NCBI GenBank assembly: GCA_036653215.1
Contig: JAVVUK010000007.1
Coordinates: 1 to 32,556, forward strand
Source: JADFUS01 sp036653215
GTDB taxonomy: Bacteria > Bacteroidota > Bacteroidia > Bacteroidales > Rikenellaceae
Length of the DNA: 32,556 nt
Reading direction: 5' to 3'
Each line of letters begins with the position of its first letter. The stretch's first letter is position 1. Shown piece by piece: positions 15,667 to 22,547 of this stretch. The notes under the pieces were generated by a model. That model did not search any database. It saw only the letters and a list, made by a program, of their open reading frames with translations, and was not told the DNA's origin. Made by a program: the position numbers and the translations under genes.

Positions 15667-16309
15667 AGAAAGAGAGCCTATGTTTTCGGCTAAAAACATG
15701 AAGTTGCTAATTATGCCACTTAGCAGTAGCAACCCTATCACAATTCAAATTTTAGGTATATGTTCTGCTCTTGCTGTTACAGCAAAACTACAACCCGCTT
15801 TTGTTATGGCGTTGTCTGTAACCATAGTATGTGCATTTTCTAACCTTATAATATCGTCTATCCGCACAACGATACCATCACGTATCCGTATCATAGTGCA
15901 GCTTGTTGTTGTTGCTGCTCTTGTGGTTCTTGTAGACCAAATTCTTAAAGCTTACGTATACGAAATTAGCCGTCAGCTATCAGTATTTGTCGGTCTTATT
16001 ATAACCAACTGTATATTGATGGGACGTATTGAGGCATTTGCCCTTGCAAACAAACCTTGGCCTTCTTTCCTTGATGGTCTTGGCAATGGAGCAGGTTATG
16101 GGCTTATCCTTGTCTTGATGGGCTTTGTCCGTGAGCTTCTTGGTAGCGGATCTGTTTGGGGCTTTAGAATTATACCAGAGTCTTGGTATATTGCAAATGG
16201 AGGTTTCTATGCAAATAACTCCTTTATGCTACTTCCTCCTATGGCTCTTATAATTGTGGGTATCATAATTTGGATACAAAGAAGTAAGAACAAAAGTTTG
16301 TGCGAATAA
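15656..16309 (+). CDS. nqrD: Na+-translocating NADH:quinone reductase subunit D
   Basis: 217 residues, six membrane helices, NqrD/RnfE type. NPITIQILGICSALAVTAKL, ILKAYVYEISRQLSVFVGLIITNCILMGRIEAFA and DGLGNGAGYGLILVLMGFVRELLGSG are hallmark stretches; the paired Cys residues (one in the first helix, one in TNCILMG) bind the membrane [2Fe-2S] shared with NqrE. Two starts are possible: ATG at 15656, overlapping nqrC by 11 bases, or ATG at 15680 (Met9), which has a purine-rich AAGAAAGAGAG stretch before it and gives about 209 residues, nearer the usual length. I list the longer form. Confidence 0.95.
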   Translation: MSNKEREPMFSAKNMKLLIMPLSSSNPITIQILGICSALAVTAKLQPAFVMALSVTIVCAFSNLIISSIRTTIPSRIRIIVQLVVVAALVVLVDQILKAYVYEISRQLSVFVGLIITNCILMGRIEAFALANKPWPSFLDGLGNGAGYGLILVLMGFVRELLGSGSVWGFRIIPESWYIANGGFYANNSFMLLPPMALIIVGIIIWIQRSKNKSLCE

Positions 16310-16326
16310 TATAACCTAAGAATAGT

Positions 16327-16959
16327 ATGGAAAGTTTACTAAATATATTTGTAAAGTCGATTTTTATCGACAATATGGTGTTCGCATTCTTCTTTGGGAT
16401 GTGTTCATTTATCGCTGTTTCAAAAAGTGTGAAAACAGCTATGGGGCTCGGTGTGGCTGTAGTTTTTGTTATGGTTGTCACTGTGCCAATAAACTACCTT
16501 TTAAACGAGTATGTGCTTTCTGAGGGGGCTCTTGAGTGGCTCAACCCTGAATACGGAATAAATGGCAGTCAAACTATCGATCTTAGCTTCTTGAGTTTTA
16601 TACTCTTTATAGCTGTCGTTGCTTCTATTGTGCAACTTGTTGAGATGATAATCGAAAAATATTCTTCATCGCTCTATAATCAACTTGGTATTTTCTTACC
16701 TCTTATTGCTGTAAACTGTGCTATCCTTGGGGGATCGCTACTTATGCAACAAAGAGCTTATGAAACACTTGGTGAGGTCTCTGTATTTGCACTTGGCTCA
16801 GGGATCGGTTGGTGGTTAGCTATAATCGGCATGGCTGCTATTCGTGAAAAGATAGCATACTCTGCTGTTCCTGCTCCTTTACGTGGTGCAGGTATAACAT
16901 TCATCATCACAGGGCTTATGGGAATTGCTTTTATGATCTTCTTGGGCATAAAATTGTAA
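16327..16959 (+). CDS. nqrE: Na+-translocating NADH:quinone reductase subunit E
   Basis: 210 residues, six membrane helices, homologous to NqrD and RnfA. The start MESLLNIFVKSIFIDNMVFAFF, the FGMCSFIAVSKSVKTAMGLG stretch with its Cys, and PLIAVNCAILGGSLLMQQRAY with a second conserved Cys match NqrE; the two cysteines help hold the [2Fe-2S] cluster shared with NqrD. VFALGSGIGWWLAIIGMAAIREK is also typical. It follows nqrD by 17 bases and precedes nqrF by 18. Confidence 0.97.
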   Translation: MESLLNIFVKSIFIDNMVFAFFFGMCSFIAVSKSVKTAMGLGVAVVFVMVVTVPINYLLNEYVLSEGALEWLNPEYGINGSQTIDLSFLSFILFIAVVASIVQLVEMIIEKYSSSLYNQLGIFLPLIAVNCAILGGSLLMQQRAYETLGEVSVFALGSGIGWWLAIIGMAAIREKIAYSAVPAPLRGAGITFIITGLMGIAFMIFLGIKL

Positions 16960-16977
16960 ATAAATTAATATCAGACT

Positions 16978-18219
16978 ATGTTTAATACAATTATAATATC
17001 TATTGTCGCATTTCTAATAATAGTGCTTCTCCTTGTTGGGGTGCTTCTATATGCGAAAAAGAAACTTATGCCTTCGGGTATAGTGAAGTTAACAATCAAT
17101 GGTGGTGAAAAGACGCTTGAAGTAGAACCGGGAAACTCTCTTTTATCTACATTAAGTGAGAAAGATATTTTCCTTCCAAGTGCTTGTGGTGGCGGTGGCT
17201 CATGTGGAATGTGCCGTTGTAATGTTGATGAGGGAGGTGGTGATATTTTACCTACGGAGGTCAATTTCTTTACCCGTAAGCAACAACAAGAACATTTCCG
17301 TCTTGCTTGTCAAGTTAAGGTAAGACAAGATATGTCGATCCGTGTTCCTGCGGCTTCTTTGGGAGTTCGTAAATGGGAATGTGAAGTTGTCTCTAACAAT
17401 AACGTGGCTACATTCATCAAAGAGTTTGTTGTTAAGTTGCCTGTTGGTGAAACTCTAAACTTCAAATCTGGTGGTTACATACAAATTGATGTTCCGAAAT
17501 ACGATGCTATTCGTTTCTCTGACTTTGATGTAAACCCTGAGTTCCGTGCCGATTGGGATAAAATGAAGTTATGGGATTTAGTAACTAAAAATCCAGAGCC
17601 TACATATCGTGCTTACTCTATGGCTAACCACCCTGCTGAAGGCAATATCATTATGCTTAATATCCGTATCGCTACTCCGCCTTGGAATAGAGCTGCTGGT
17701 GCTTTTGCTAATGTAAATCCGGGTATCTGTTCTTCTTATATATACTCTCTTAAACCGGGCGATAAGATCAATATCTCTGGTCCTTACGGAGAGTTCCACG
17801 TCAAGGATACTCCAAATGAAAAGATGTTTATTGGTGGTGGTGCAGGTATGGCTCCTATGCGTTCTCATATCTTTAACCTCTTCTTAACAGAAAAGACAAA
17901 TAAGAAAGTTACATTCTGGTATGGAGCAAGGTCTGCTCGTGAGGTGTTCTATGAAGATCAATTTAGAGCTATTGAGAAAGACTTCCCTAACTTCCGTTTT
18001 GAAATAGGTCTTTCTGAACCTAAGAAAGAAGATAATTGGAGTGGTTATGTCGGATTTATACATAACATAATATTTGAAAACTACCTTAAAAATCATGAAG
18101 CCCCAGAAGACATAGAATATTACCTATGTGGTCCTGGTCCTATGACATCTGCTATCAATAAGATGTTAGATGATTTAGGTGTTCCTCCTGAAAATATAAT
18201 GTACGACAACTTCGGTTAA
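16978..18219 (+). CDS. nqrF: Na+-translocating NADH:quinone reductase subunit F
   Basis: 413 residues. It accepts electrons from NADH. One N-terminal helix (about 3-25) anchors it. The plant-type ferredoxin domain has Cys70, Cys76, Cys79 and Cys111 for [2Fe-2S] (SACGGGGSCGMCRC and RLACQVKV). The FAD site is RAYSMAN (about 212-218), the NADH site GGGAGMAPMRSH (about 287-298), and the C-terminal CGPGPM plus YDNFG are typical. It is last in the operon and followed immediately by a strong terminator. Confidence 0.97.
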   Translation: MFNTIIISIVAFLIIVLLLVGVLLYAKKKLMPSGIVKLTINGGEKTLEVEPGNSLLSTLSEKDIFLPSACGGGGSCGMCRCNVDEGGGDILPTEVNFFTRKQQQEHFRLACQVKVRQDMSIRVPAASLGVRKWECEVVSNNNVATFIKEFVVKLPVGETLNFKSGGYIQIDVPKYDAIRFSDFDVNPEFRADWDKMKLWDLVTKNPEPTYRAYSMANHPAEGNIIMLNIRIATPPWNRAAGAFANVNPGICSSYIYSLKPGDKINISGPYGEFHVKDTPNEKMFIGGGAGMAPMRSHIFNLFLTEKTNKKVTFWYGARSAREVFYEDQFRAIEKDFPNFRFEIGLSEPKKEDNWSGYVGFIHNIIFENYLKNHEAPEDIEYYLCGPGPMTSAINKMLDDLGVPPENIMYDNFG

Positions 18220-18221
18220 GA

Positions 18222-18265
18222 AATAAAAACGACCTCACAATTAAATTTGTGAGGTCGTTTTTATT
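18222..18265 (+). terminator. Terminator of the nqr operon
   Basis: Perfect 19-bp arms (AATAAAAACGACCTCACAA at 18222-18240, complement at 18247-18265) around a 6-base loop, with a T5 run at the end of the right arm, starting 2 bases after the nqrF stop. Confidence 0.93.
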
Positions 18266-18272
18266 ATGTTGT

Positions 18273-18398
18273 AAAAAAATAACATCTTAAAATCATTTGT
18301 ACAAAGCAGACACTTAAGGTTGATCTAATCAATCTTAAGTGTCTGCTTTGTACTATATTTATATGGTAAGTTACTGTAATATAGTATGTTATTTTTTT
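18273..18398. repeat. 126-bp multi-stem inverted-repeat element
   Basis: An outer perfect 13-bp inverted repeat (AAAAAAATAACAT, 18273-18285, complement at 18386-18398) encloses two hairpins. Hairpin 1 (18300-18352) has 19 perfect pairs (TACAAAGCAGACACTTAAG and complement), one G-T, then five more pairs, with a 3-base loop. Hairpin 2 has 8-bp arms ACTATATT/AATATAGT (18352-18359 and 18378-18385) and abuts the outer right arm. No T run follows hairpin 1, so it is not a classic terminator. The unit may be a structured RNA or a MITE-like element. The rest of this gap (18399-18523) shows no gene and no exact TAnnTTTG. Confidence 0.7.
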
Positions 18399-18523
18399 AA
18401 TATCCTTTGGCATCTTTCTTGTCAACCTCTAATTTAAGATTTTAACTGATGTAATTGAGTACTATAAAAGGTGCTATTAGTTAATTTCATAAATCACAAT
18501 TATTAATATTAAAAAGTACTACG

Positions 18524-19678
18524 ATGAAAAAATTTAACATTTATGCAGTGGCTCTTGCCACATTAACAACTTTCTCTTGTGCTCAACAAGAGGATGAGGT
18601 TCCTTTACCATTTGGTAACGATCCAATAAGCGTTAATCTAAGGGTTGCACCTTCAGATTTAGATTCTAAGAAAGTAGAAACTCCTGCTATTACGGGGGAT
18701 TTGGTAGACCTTAATAACGGGTTGGTCTTTTTCTTAAACGCTCAAGATGATGTCGTTGATGTGCGTGAAATGCTTACATCTGAGATAAAATTGCCAGCAG
18801 GGCAGACATTTAACGAGATTAAACCAACAGCAACAAATGTTTATATTGTTGCGAATGCTAAATTTATAGATGAGACCCTTGACGGTAAGCTTAGAGCTTG
18901 TAAAACAAAAGTTGAAATAAAAGCTGTTTCTTCTTCTATTGCAAATCAACAAACCAGCCATAAATTTGTAATCTTATCAAATACCATAGATCGTACTGCT
19001 TATCCAACTATGGATGGTGTAATTAAAAAGGAAGGTTCTTTATTTAAGGCTTGCGTATTACTGGCACCTGTGCTTTGTCGTATTCAGATAGCTGATATTA
19101 AAGGTGACGGAACAATTGTAAGCTTTAAATTAGGAGGTATCTTTATCGATAATTTCTATCCTCTATTTTATATGGCAACCGATAATGGTGGCGCTGGTAC
19201 AATATATAGTGTTGGACAAAATGGTGCTAACCTTGGTGTAGGTAATGGAAGTATATTATCTGATAGACCAACAAACCCTATTGCAGACGGTGGTGACTTG
19301 AAAGTTACAGCGACTGATATAGCTGGTTTTTCAGGAGGTAGTTATGTATGTGGATATCAACTTGCGCCTACATCTGGAGGTGTTGCTAACATCCCTCATA
19401 TAATATTGATGTTTACAGAAATTACTGTTAAAAACTCTGATGGTGCTGGTAATGTAGTTTATAGTACTCCTCGATATGTAACTGTCAAAGGATTTAAAAA
19501 TGCTCTTGGTGAGGATATCACAAAGTTTGTTGCAGGTAATATATATAATATTCCAGCTGATGGTTTTGTCTTTGGACGTAAAGACTTGTCAGATATGCCT
19601 AATCCTCTTAATGTTAGCGTTTCTGTTTGTGCTACTATTAAACCATGGCAAGTTGCGACAATTACTCCTAAGTTGTAA
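18524..19678 (+). CDS. FimA-like major fimbrillin lipoprotein
   Basis: 384 residues. The signal peptide ends TTFSC with Cys19 as likely lipidation site; the -3 position is Thr, a loose lipobox. The mature protein is predicted beta-rich and ends NVSVSVCATIKPWQVATITPKL, the kind of C-terminal strand pair that type V fimbrial subunits donate to a neighbour. The FGRKDLSDMPNPLNV lead-in also fits. The first Arg after the lipid Cys is Arg40, within an alternating strand (PISVNLRV); in Porphyromonas FimA an Arg-specific protease cuts in this region to open the donor groove, so Arg40 is a candidate site (inference). It is first in an operon with a FimB/Mfa2-like anchor. The family match is P_gingi_FimA-like, by recognition only. 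Confidence 0.8.
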   Translation: MKKFNIYAVALATLTTFSCAQQEDEVPLPFGNDPISVNLRVAPSDLDSKKVETPAITGDLVDLNNGLVFFLNAQDDVVDVREMLTSEIKLPAGQTFNEIKPTATNVYIVANAKFIDETLDGKLRACKTKVEIKAVSSSIANQQTSHKFVILSNTIDRTAYPTMDGVIKKEGSLFKACVLLAPVLCRIQIADIKGDGTIVSFKLGGIFIDNFYPLFYMATDNGGAGTIYSVGQNGANLGVGNGSILSDRPTNPIADGGDLKVTATDIAGFSGGSYVCGYQLAPTSGGVANIPHIILMFTEITVKNSDGAGNVVYSTPRYVTVKGFKNALGEDITKFVAGNIYNIPADGFVFGRKDLSDMPNPLNVSVSVCATIKPWQVATITPKL

Positions 19679-19695
19679 CACTATAACATTGTAAC

Positions 19696-19735
19696 ATATT
19701 AGGGGTGAGGGCGTGATTGTCTTTGCCCCTGATAT
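19696..19735 (+). promoter_or_regulatory. Intercistronic hairpin between fimbrillin and anchor genes
   Basis: ATATTAGGGG (19696-19705) pairs with CCCCTGATAT (19726-19735), ten pairs with one U-G, loop 20 bases. No T run follows, and the next gene's AAGGA and ATG (19751) come 15 bases later. It may protect the upstream message or reduce read-through, setting a high subunit-to-anchor ratio (inference). Confidence 0.45.
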
Positions 19736-19750
19736 TAAAAAAGGACACCT

Positions 19751-20719
19751 ATGTTAAAGAGAATTTTAAGATATTTTATAATGGCTCCTATTATGATCCT
19801 TATGTTAGGATGTATAAAGGATGACGTATCGTGTTGTAATCCTGGTGTGGAAATACAATACTACTATACATTAAATAGAAATAATACAGATCTTTTTGGA
19901 CAGAAGGTGCATAATATGGCTATTTACATCTTTGATAAAGATAATCTGTTCTACTACTATAAGTTAATTTCGGATGATAATAAATTGCAAAATGACTTAC
20001 CTATAAAGTTAAAATTACCGGCAGGTGATTATACCATTGTCTCTTGGGGTGGTAATCCTGAATGGTATCATTTTGGTGAGCGTGTAGATATGGTAGGCAC
20101 TGTTCAAGATGGCTTACGTAAAGGAATTACTAAGCTTTCGGATTTCAGATTATCAATACAATCTTATTTAGAGAGTGATGACGCAATAGCTTATGAGCCA
20201 GTAGATTTATATTATGGACTTGCAACGCCTATAAAGACATTTGTAGATAAAAAGACATACTCTTCAATAGCTTTGATAAATAACATTCATAAGTTAAATA
20301 TATCTATAACAGGTGTGAGCCATATTACTCAAGATACAGATGTCCCTTTAGATATCTACTGTATAGGTAGTAATGGACGTTATGGTCATGATAACACGAT
20401 TGATGAGAGTGTGGGAGATGTGAAATATAAACCTACCACAATCAACATTAAAGGAGATGTCGCTACAACTTCAATAAAGGTGATGCGTCTTATGCCGAGT
20501 TATAAGATGATCCTTTCAGTTGTGAATATGAAAAATGGCGTTGTATATTATAACTTCGATCTACTGCCATATATTATGAAACATCCATCCTATCGTAGTC
20601 AACAAGATTTAGATCGTGAAGAAGAGTTTAATATAGATTTAAAGATAGATAATGATCTTAATGTTGTGATATGGATAAACGGTTGGGAAATAACTAATAT
20701 AATACCCATAATGTTATGA
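19751..20719 (+). CDS. FimB/Mfa2-family fimbrial anchor lipoprotein
   Basis: 322 residues. Signal peptide with lipobox LMLGC (Cys21), followed by IKDDVSCC. The body matches FimB/Mfa2 proteins: an early domain with VHNMAIYIFDKDN, LPAGDYTIVSWGG (typical of this family) and DLYYGLATPIKTF, and a second domain with TSIKVMRLMPSYKMILSVV. The protein ends in VVIWINGWEITNIIPIML. Mfa2/FimB anchors type V fimbriae in the outer membrane and limits their length, because it lacks the donor strand of shaft subunits. An AAGGA lies 6 bases upstream of the ATG. It sits 72 bases after the FimA-like gene and overlaps the next gene by 4 bases (ATGA). Confidence 0.85.
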   Translation: MLKRILRYFIMAPIMILMLGCIKDDVSCCNPGVEIQYYYTLNRNNTDLFGQKVHNMAIYIFDKDNLFYYYKLISDDNKLQNDLPIKLKLPAGDYTIVSWGGNPEWYHFGERVDMVGTVQDGLRKGITKLSDFRLSIQSYLESDDAIAYEPVDLYYGLATPIKTFVDKKTYSSIALINNIHKLNISITGVSHITQDTDVPLDIYCIGSNGRYGHDNTIDESVGDVKYKPTTINIKGDVATTSIKVMRLMPSYKMILSVVNMKNGVVYYNFDLLPYIMKHPSYRSQQDLDREEEFNIDLKIDNDLNVVIWINGWEITNIIPIML

Positions 20720-21699
20720 TGACACGAATATATTCAAAGTTGTTATTTATGCTTCTGACCTGCATATTGCTTATTGTTGGTTGTGGCAAAGATAAAGAGT
20801 CCCCAATGTCAAATAGGGGACTTGTAGATGTGGCTGTAAAGGCTGTCACCGAACAAGGAACTTCGAGTGAAGATGTCATTAACACGTTGCGTCTTATTGT
20901 TTTCAAAAGCGATGCTAATGGAAATGTAAGTAATGTTATTGTAAACGAACAGCATACCTCTAATCTGCCATTTGAGTTGCGAGTTAGTGAGGGATATGTT
21001 AGAATGTTCCTATTTGCTAATGAACAGACTAATTGGAATTTGCAGAAGATAACTTCCTTTGATGAGTTGAAAGATAAAACTATTATTTCACCGGAAAAAG
21101 CATCTCTTGCTCCTCCATTTGTTATGTATGCCGATGTTGTTAAGTATATATCCACAGCCCAGCACGATTTTACTGTTGAGATGGAGCGCACTGTGGCTAA
21201 GATAAAACTCGATTTGACTTGTAACTTTGCTTCTCTGGGCGCCAACATAACATTACAATCGGTGACGCTAAAAAAGCTACCTGTAACTTCTTTTGTAGTG
21301 CCTCAAATAAATAATGGAGGTGTGGGCTATTTTAATGGGCAAACAATTCCTCTCACTGCCTCAAGTGGTAATGTGATATGTGATAATATAGGGTTGTCTA
21401 CAAAACAAGGTGGTCTAATATTTTATATGCCGGAAAATATCATTAGCGTTGCCACGAACTATTCATATCTTGAGATTGTAGGTAATATAAATAATATTCA
21501 GTCTCAGAAATTGACTTATGTTATAGTGTTAGGTGATGGTACCGGAAAACTGTATGGAGCAAATCCCGTTTCCCTATCAAGTCTTAGTCTAAAAGATCTT
21601 AGCATCACAAGAAATATGTATTATAAGATCTCGGCAACCATAGAGAATGTCGTAAGTAAAGGCTTACTTATAGAGACTTCTATCTTAAGATACAAATAA
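20716..21699 (+). CDS. Third fimbrial lipoprotein (accessory or tip fimbrillin)
   Basis: 327 residues. Signal peptide with lipobox IVGC (Cys23), then GKDKESPMSNRGLVDVAVKAV. The INTLRLIVFKSDANGNV stretch, LPFELRVSEGYVRMFLFANEQ, TVEMERTVAKIKLDL and LKKLPVTSFV are typical of fimbrillin-like beta-sandwich subunits of Bacteroidales. Unlike the first gene's product it has no obvious PKL-type strand end; it stops at SKGLLIETSILRYK. That and its place after the anchor gene suggest an accessory or tip subunit, comparable to FimC-E or Mfa3-5, but homology to a specific one cannot be settled here. Translation is probably coupled to the anchor gene (ATGA overlap); ATG at 20719 is an alternative start. 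Confidence 0.75.
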   Translation: MMTRIYSKLLFMLLTCILLIVGCGKDKESPMSNRGLVDVAVKAVTEQGTSSEDVINTLRLIVFKSDANGNVSNVIVNEQHTSNLPFELRVSEGYVRMFLFANEQTNWNLQKITSFDELKDKTIISPEKASLAPPFVMYADVVKYISTAQHDFTVEMERTVAKIKLDLTCNFASLGANITLQSVTLKKLPVTSFVVPQINNGGVGYFNGQTIPLTASSGNVICDNIGLSTKQGGLIFYMPENIISVATNYSYLEIVGNINNIQSQKLTYVIVLGDGTGKLYGANPVSLSSLSLKDLSITRNMYYKISATIENVVSKGLLIETSILRYK

Positions 21700-21735
21700 A
21701 ACAAGGTGACCTAAACTAATTAGGTCACCTTGTTT
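21699..21735. terminator. Bidirectional terminator, fimbrial operon and fabG
   Basis: Perfect 16-bp arms (AAACAAGGTGACCTAA at 21699-21714, complement at 21720-21735) around a 5-base loop, with T-rich flanks on both strands. It lies between the converging fimbrial operon and fabG. Confidence 0.92.
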
Positions 21736-21755
21736 ATTTAGTGTTTAGTATGTTG

Positions 21756-22502
21756 TTACATATTCATACCGCCACATACGTGGATCACTTGTCCGCTGAC
21801 ATAAGAAGATAAGTCTGAAGCAAGGAATAGCGCAATGTTAGCCACATCTTCAGGAGTACCACCACGACGTAGAGGTATCTTGTTAGCCCATTCTTTACGA
21901 ACTTCTTCGCTAAGTTGCCCTGTCATATCTGTTATGATAAAGCCTGGAGCGATAGCATTTGAACGTACGTTACGAGAGCCAAGCTCCGCAGCGATAGATT
22001 TTGTGAAACCTATGATACCTGCTTTTGAGGCAGAGTAGTTGCATTGACCAGCGTTGCCTGATACTCCGACAACAGAACTCATGTTGATGATAGAACCACA
22101 ACGTTGTTTGATCATATATGTTTGTACCGCTTTAGTTAGGTTGAATACCGATTTTAAGTTGATTTTAAGGACTAAATCCCATTGCTCCTCACTCATGCGC
22201 ATAAGTAAAGAATCACGTGTAATACCGGCGTTATTTACAAGAATATCAATCCTTCCGAAGTCATTGGCAACCTCTTTTACAAATTCAGCTGAAGCATTGC
22301 AGTCACTTGCGTCAGAGACATATCCTTTTGCTGTCACGCCATAGCTTTGAAGTTCTTTCTCAGTATTTTCAAAGTGCTCGTTACGTGCCATATCAGAGAA
22401 GGCGATGTTAGCTCCTTCTTTTGCAAAGCAAACGCAGATCGCTTTGCCGATACCTCTTGCACCACCTGTTACGATGGCGACTTTTCCTTCAAGTAATTTC
22501 AT
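21756..22502 (-). CDS. fabG: 3-oxoacyl-[ACP] reductase
   Basis: 248 residues, short-chain dehydrogenase. It reduces 3-oxoacyl-ACP with NADPH in fatty-acid elongation. The cofactor loop TGGARGIG is at 12-19, NNAG at 90-93, catalytic Ser142/143 in INMSSVVG, Tyr156 and Lys160 in YSASK, and GxxG-type PGFIITDM follows. The sequence is close to canonical FabG (VSGQVIHVCGGMNM end). It lies 45 bases downstream of the phosphate transporter gene on the same strand with no terminator between, so the two may share a transcript. Other SDR reductases are possible, but the fit to FabG is good. Confidence 0.93.
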   Translation of the reverse strand: MKLLEGKVAIVTGGARGIGKAICVCFAKEGANIAFSDMARNEHFENTEKELQSYGVTAKGYVSDASDCNASAEFVKEVANDFGRIDILVNNAGITRDSLLMRMSEEQWDLVLKINLKSVFNLTKAVQTYMIKQRCGSIINMSSVVGVSGNAGQCNYSASKAGIIGFTKSIAAELGSRNVRSNAIAPGFIITDMTGQLSEEVRKEWANKIPLRRGGTPEDVANIALFLASDLSSYVSGQVIHVCGGMNM

Positions 22503-22547
22503 ATTATCTTTATTAAATTATTAAATAATGCAAATAACAAAGAAGCC

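Noticed and set aside
18273..18398. Invertible promoter flanked by inverted repeats
   Set aside because: The 13-bp outer repeat is A/T-rich, no recombinase gene is near, and no exact promoter lies inside in either direction. Structured RNA or MITE-like element is preferred, although inversion could be tested by read pairs.
19500..19694. Small hydrophobic plus-strand ORF at the end of the FimA-like gene
   Set aside because: It is an alternative frame of the fimbrillin C-terminus, which has a clear family-like end.
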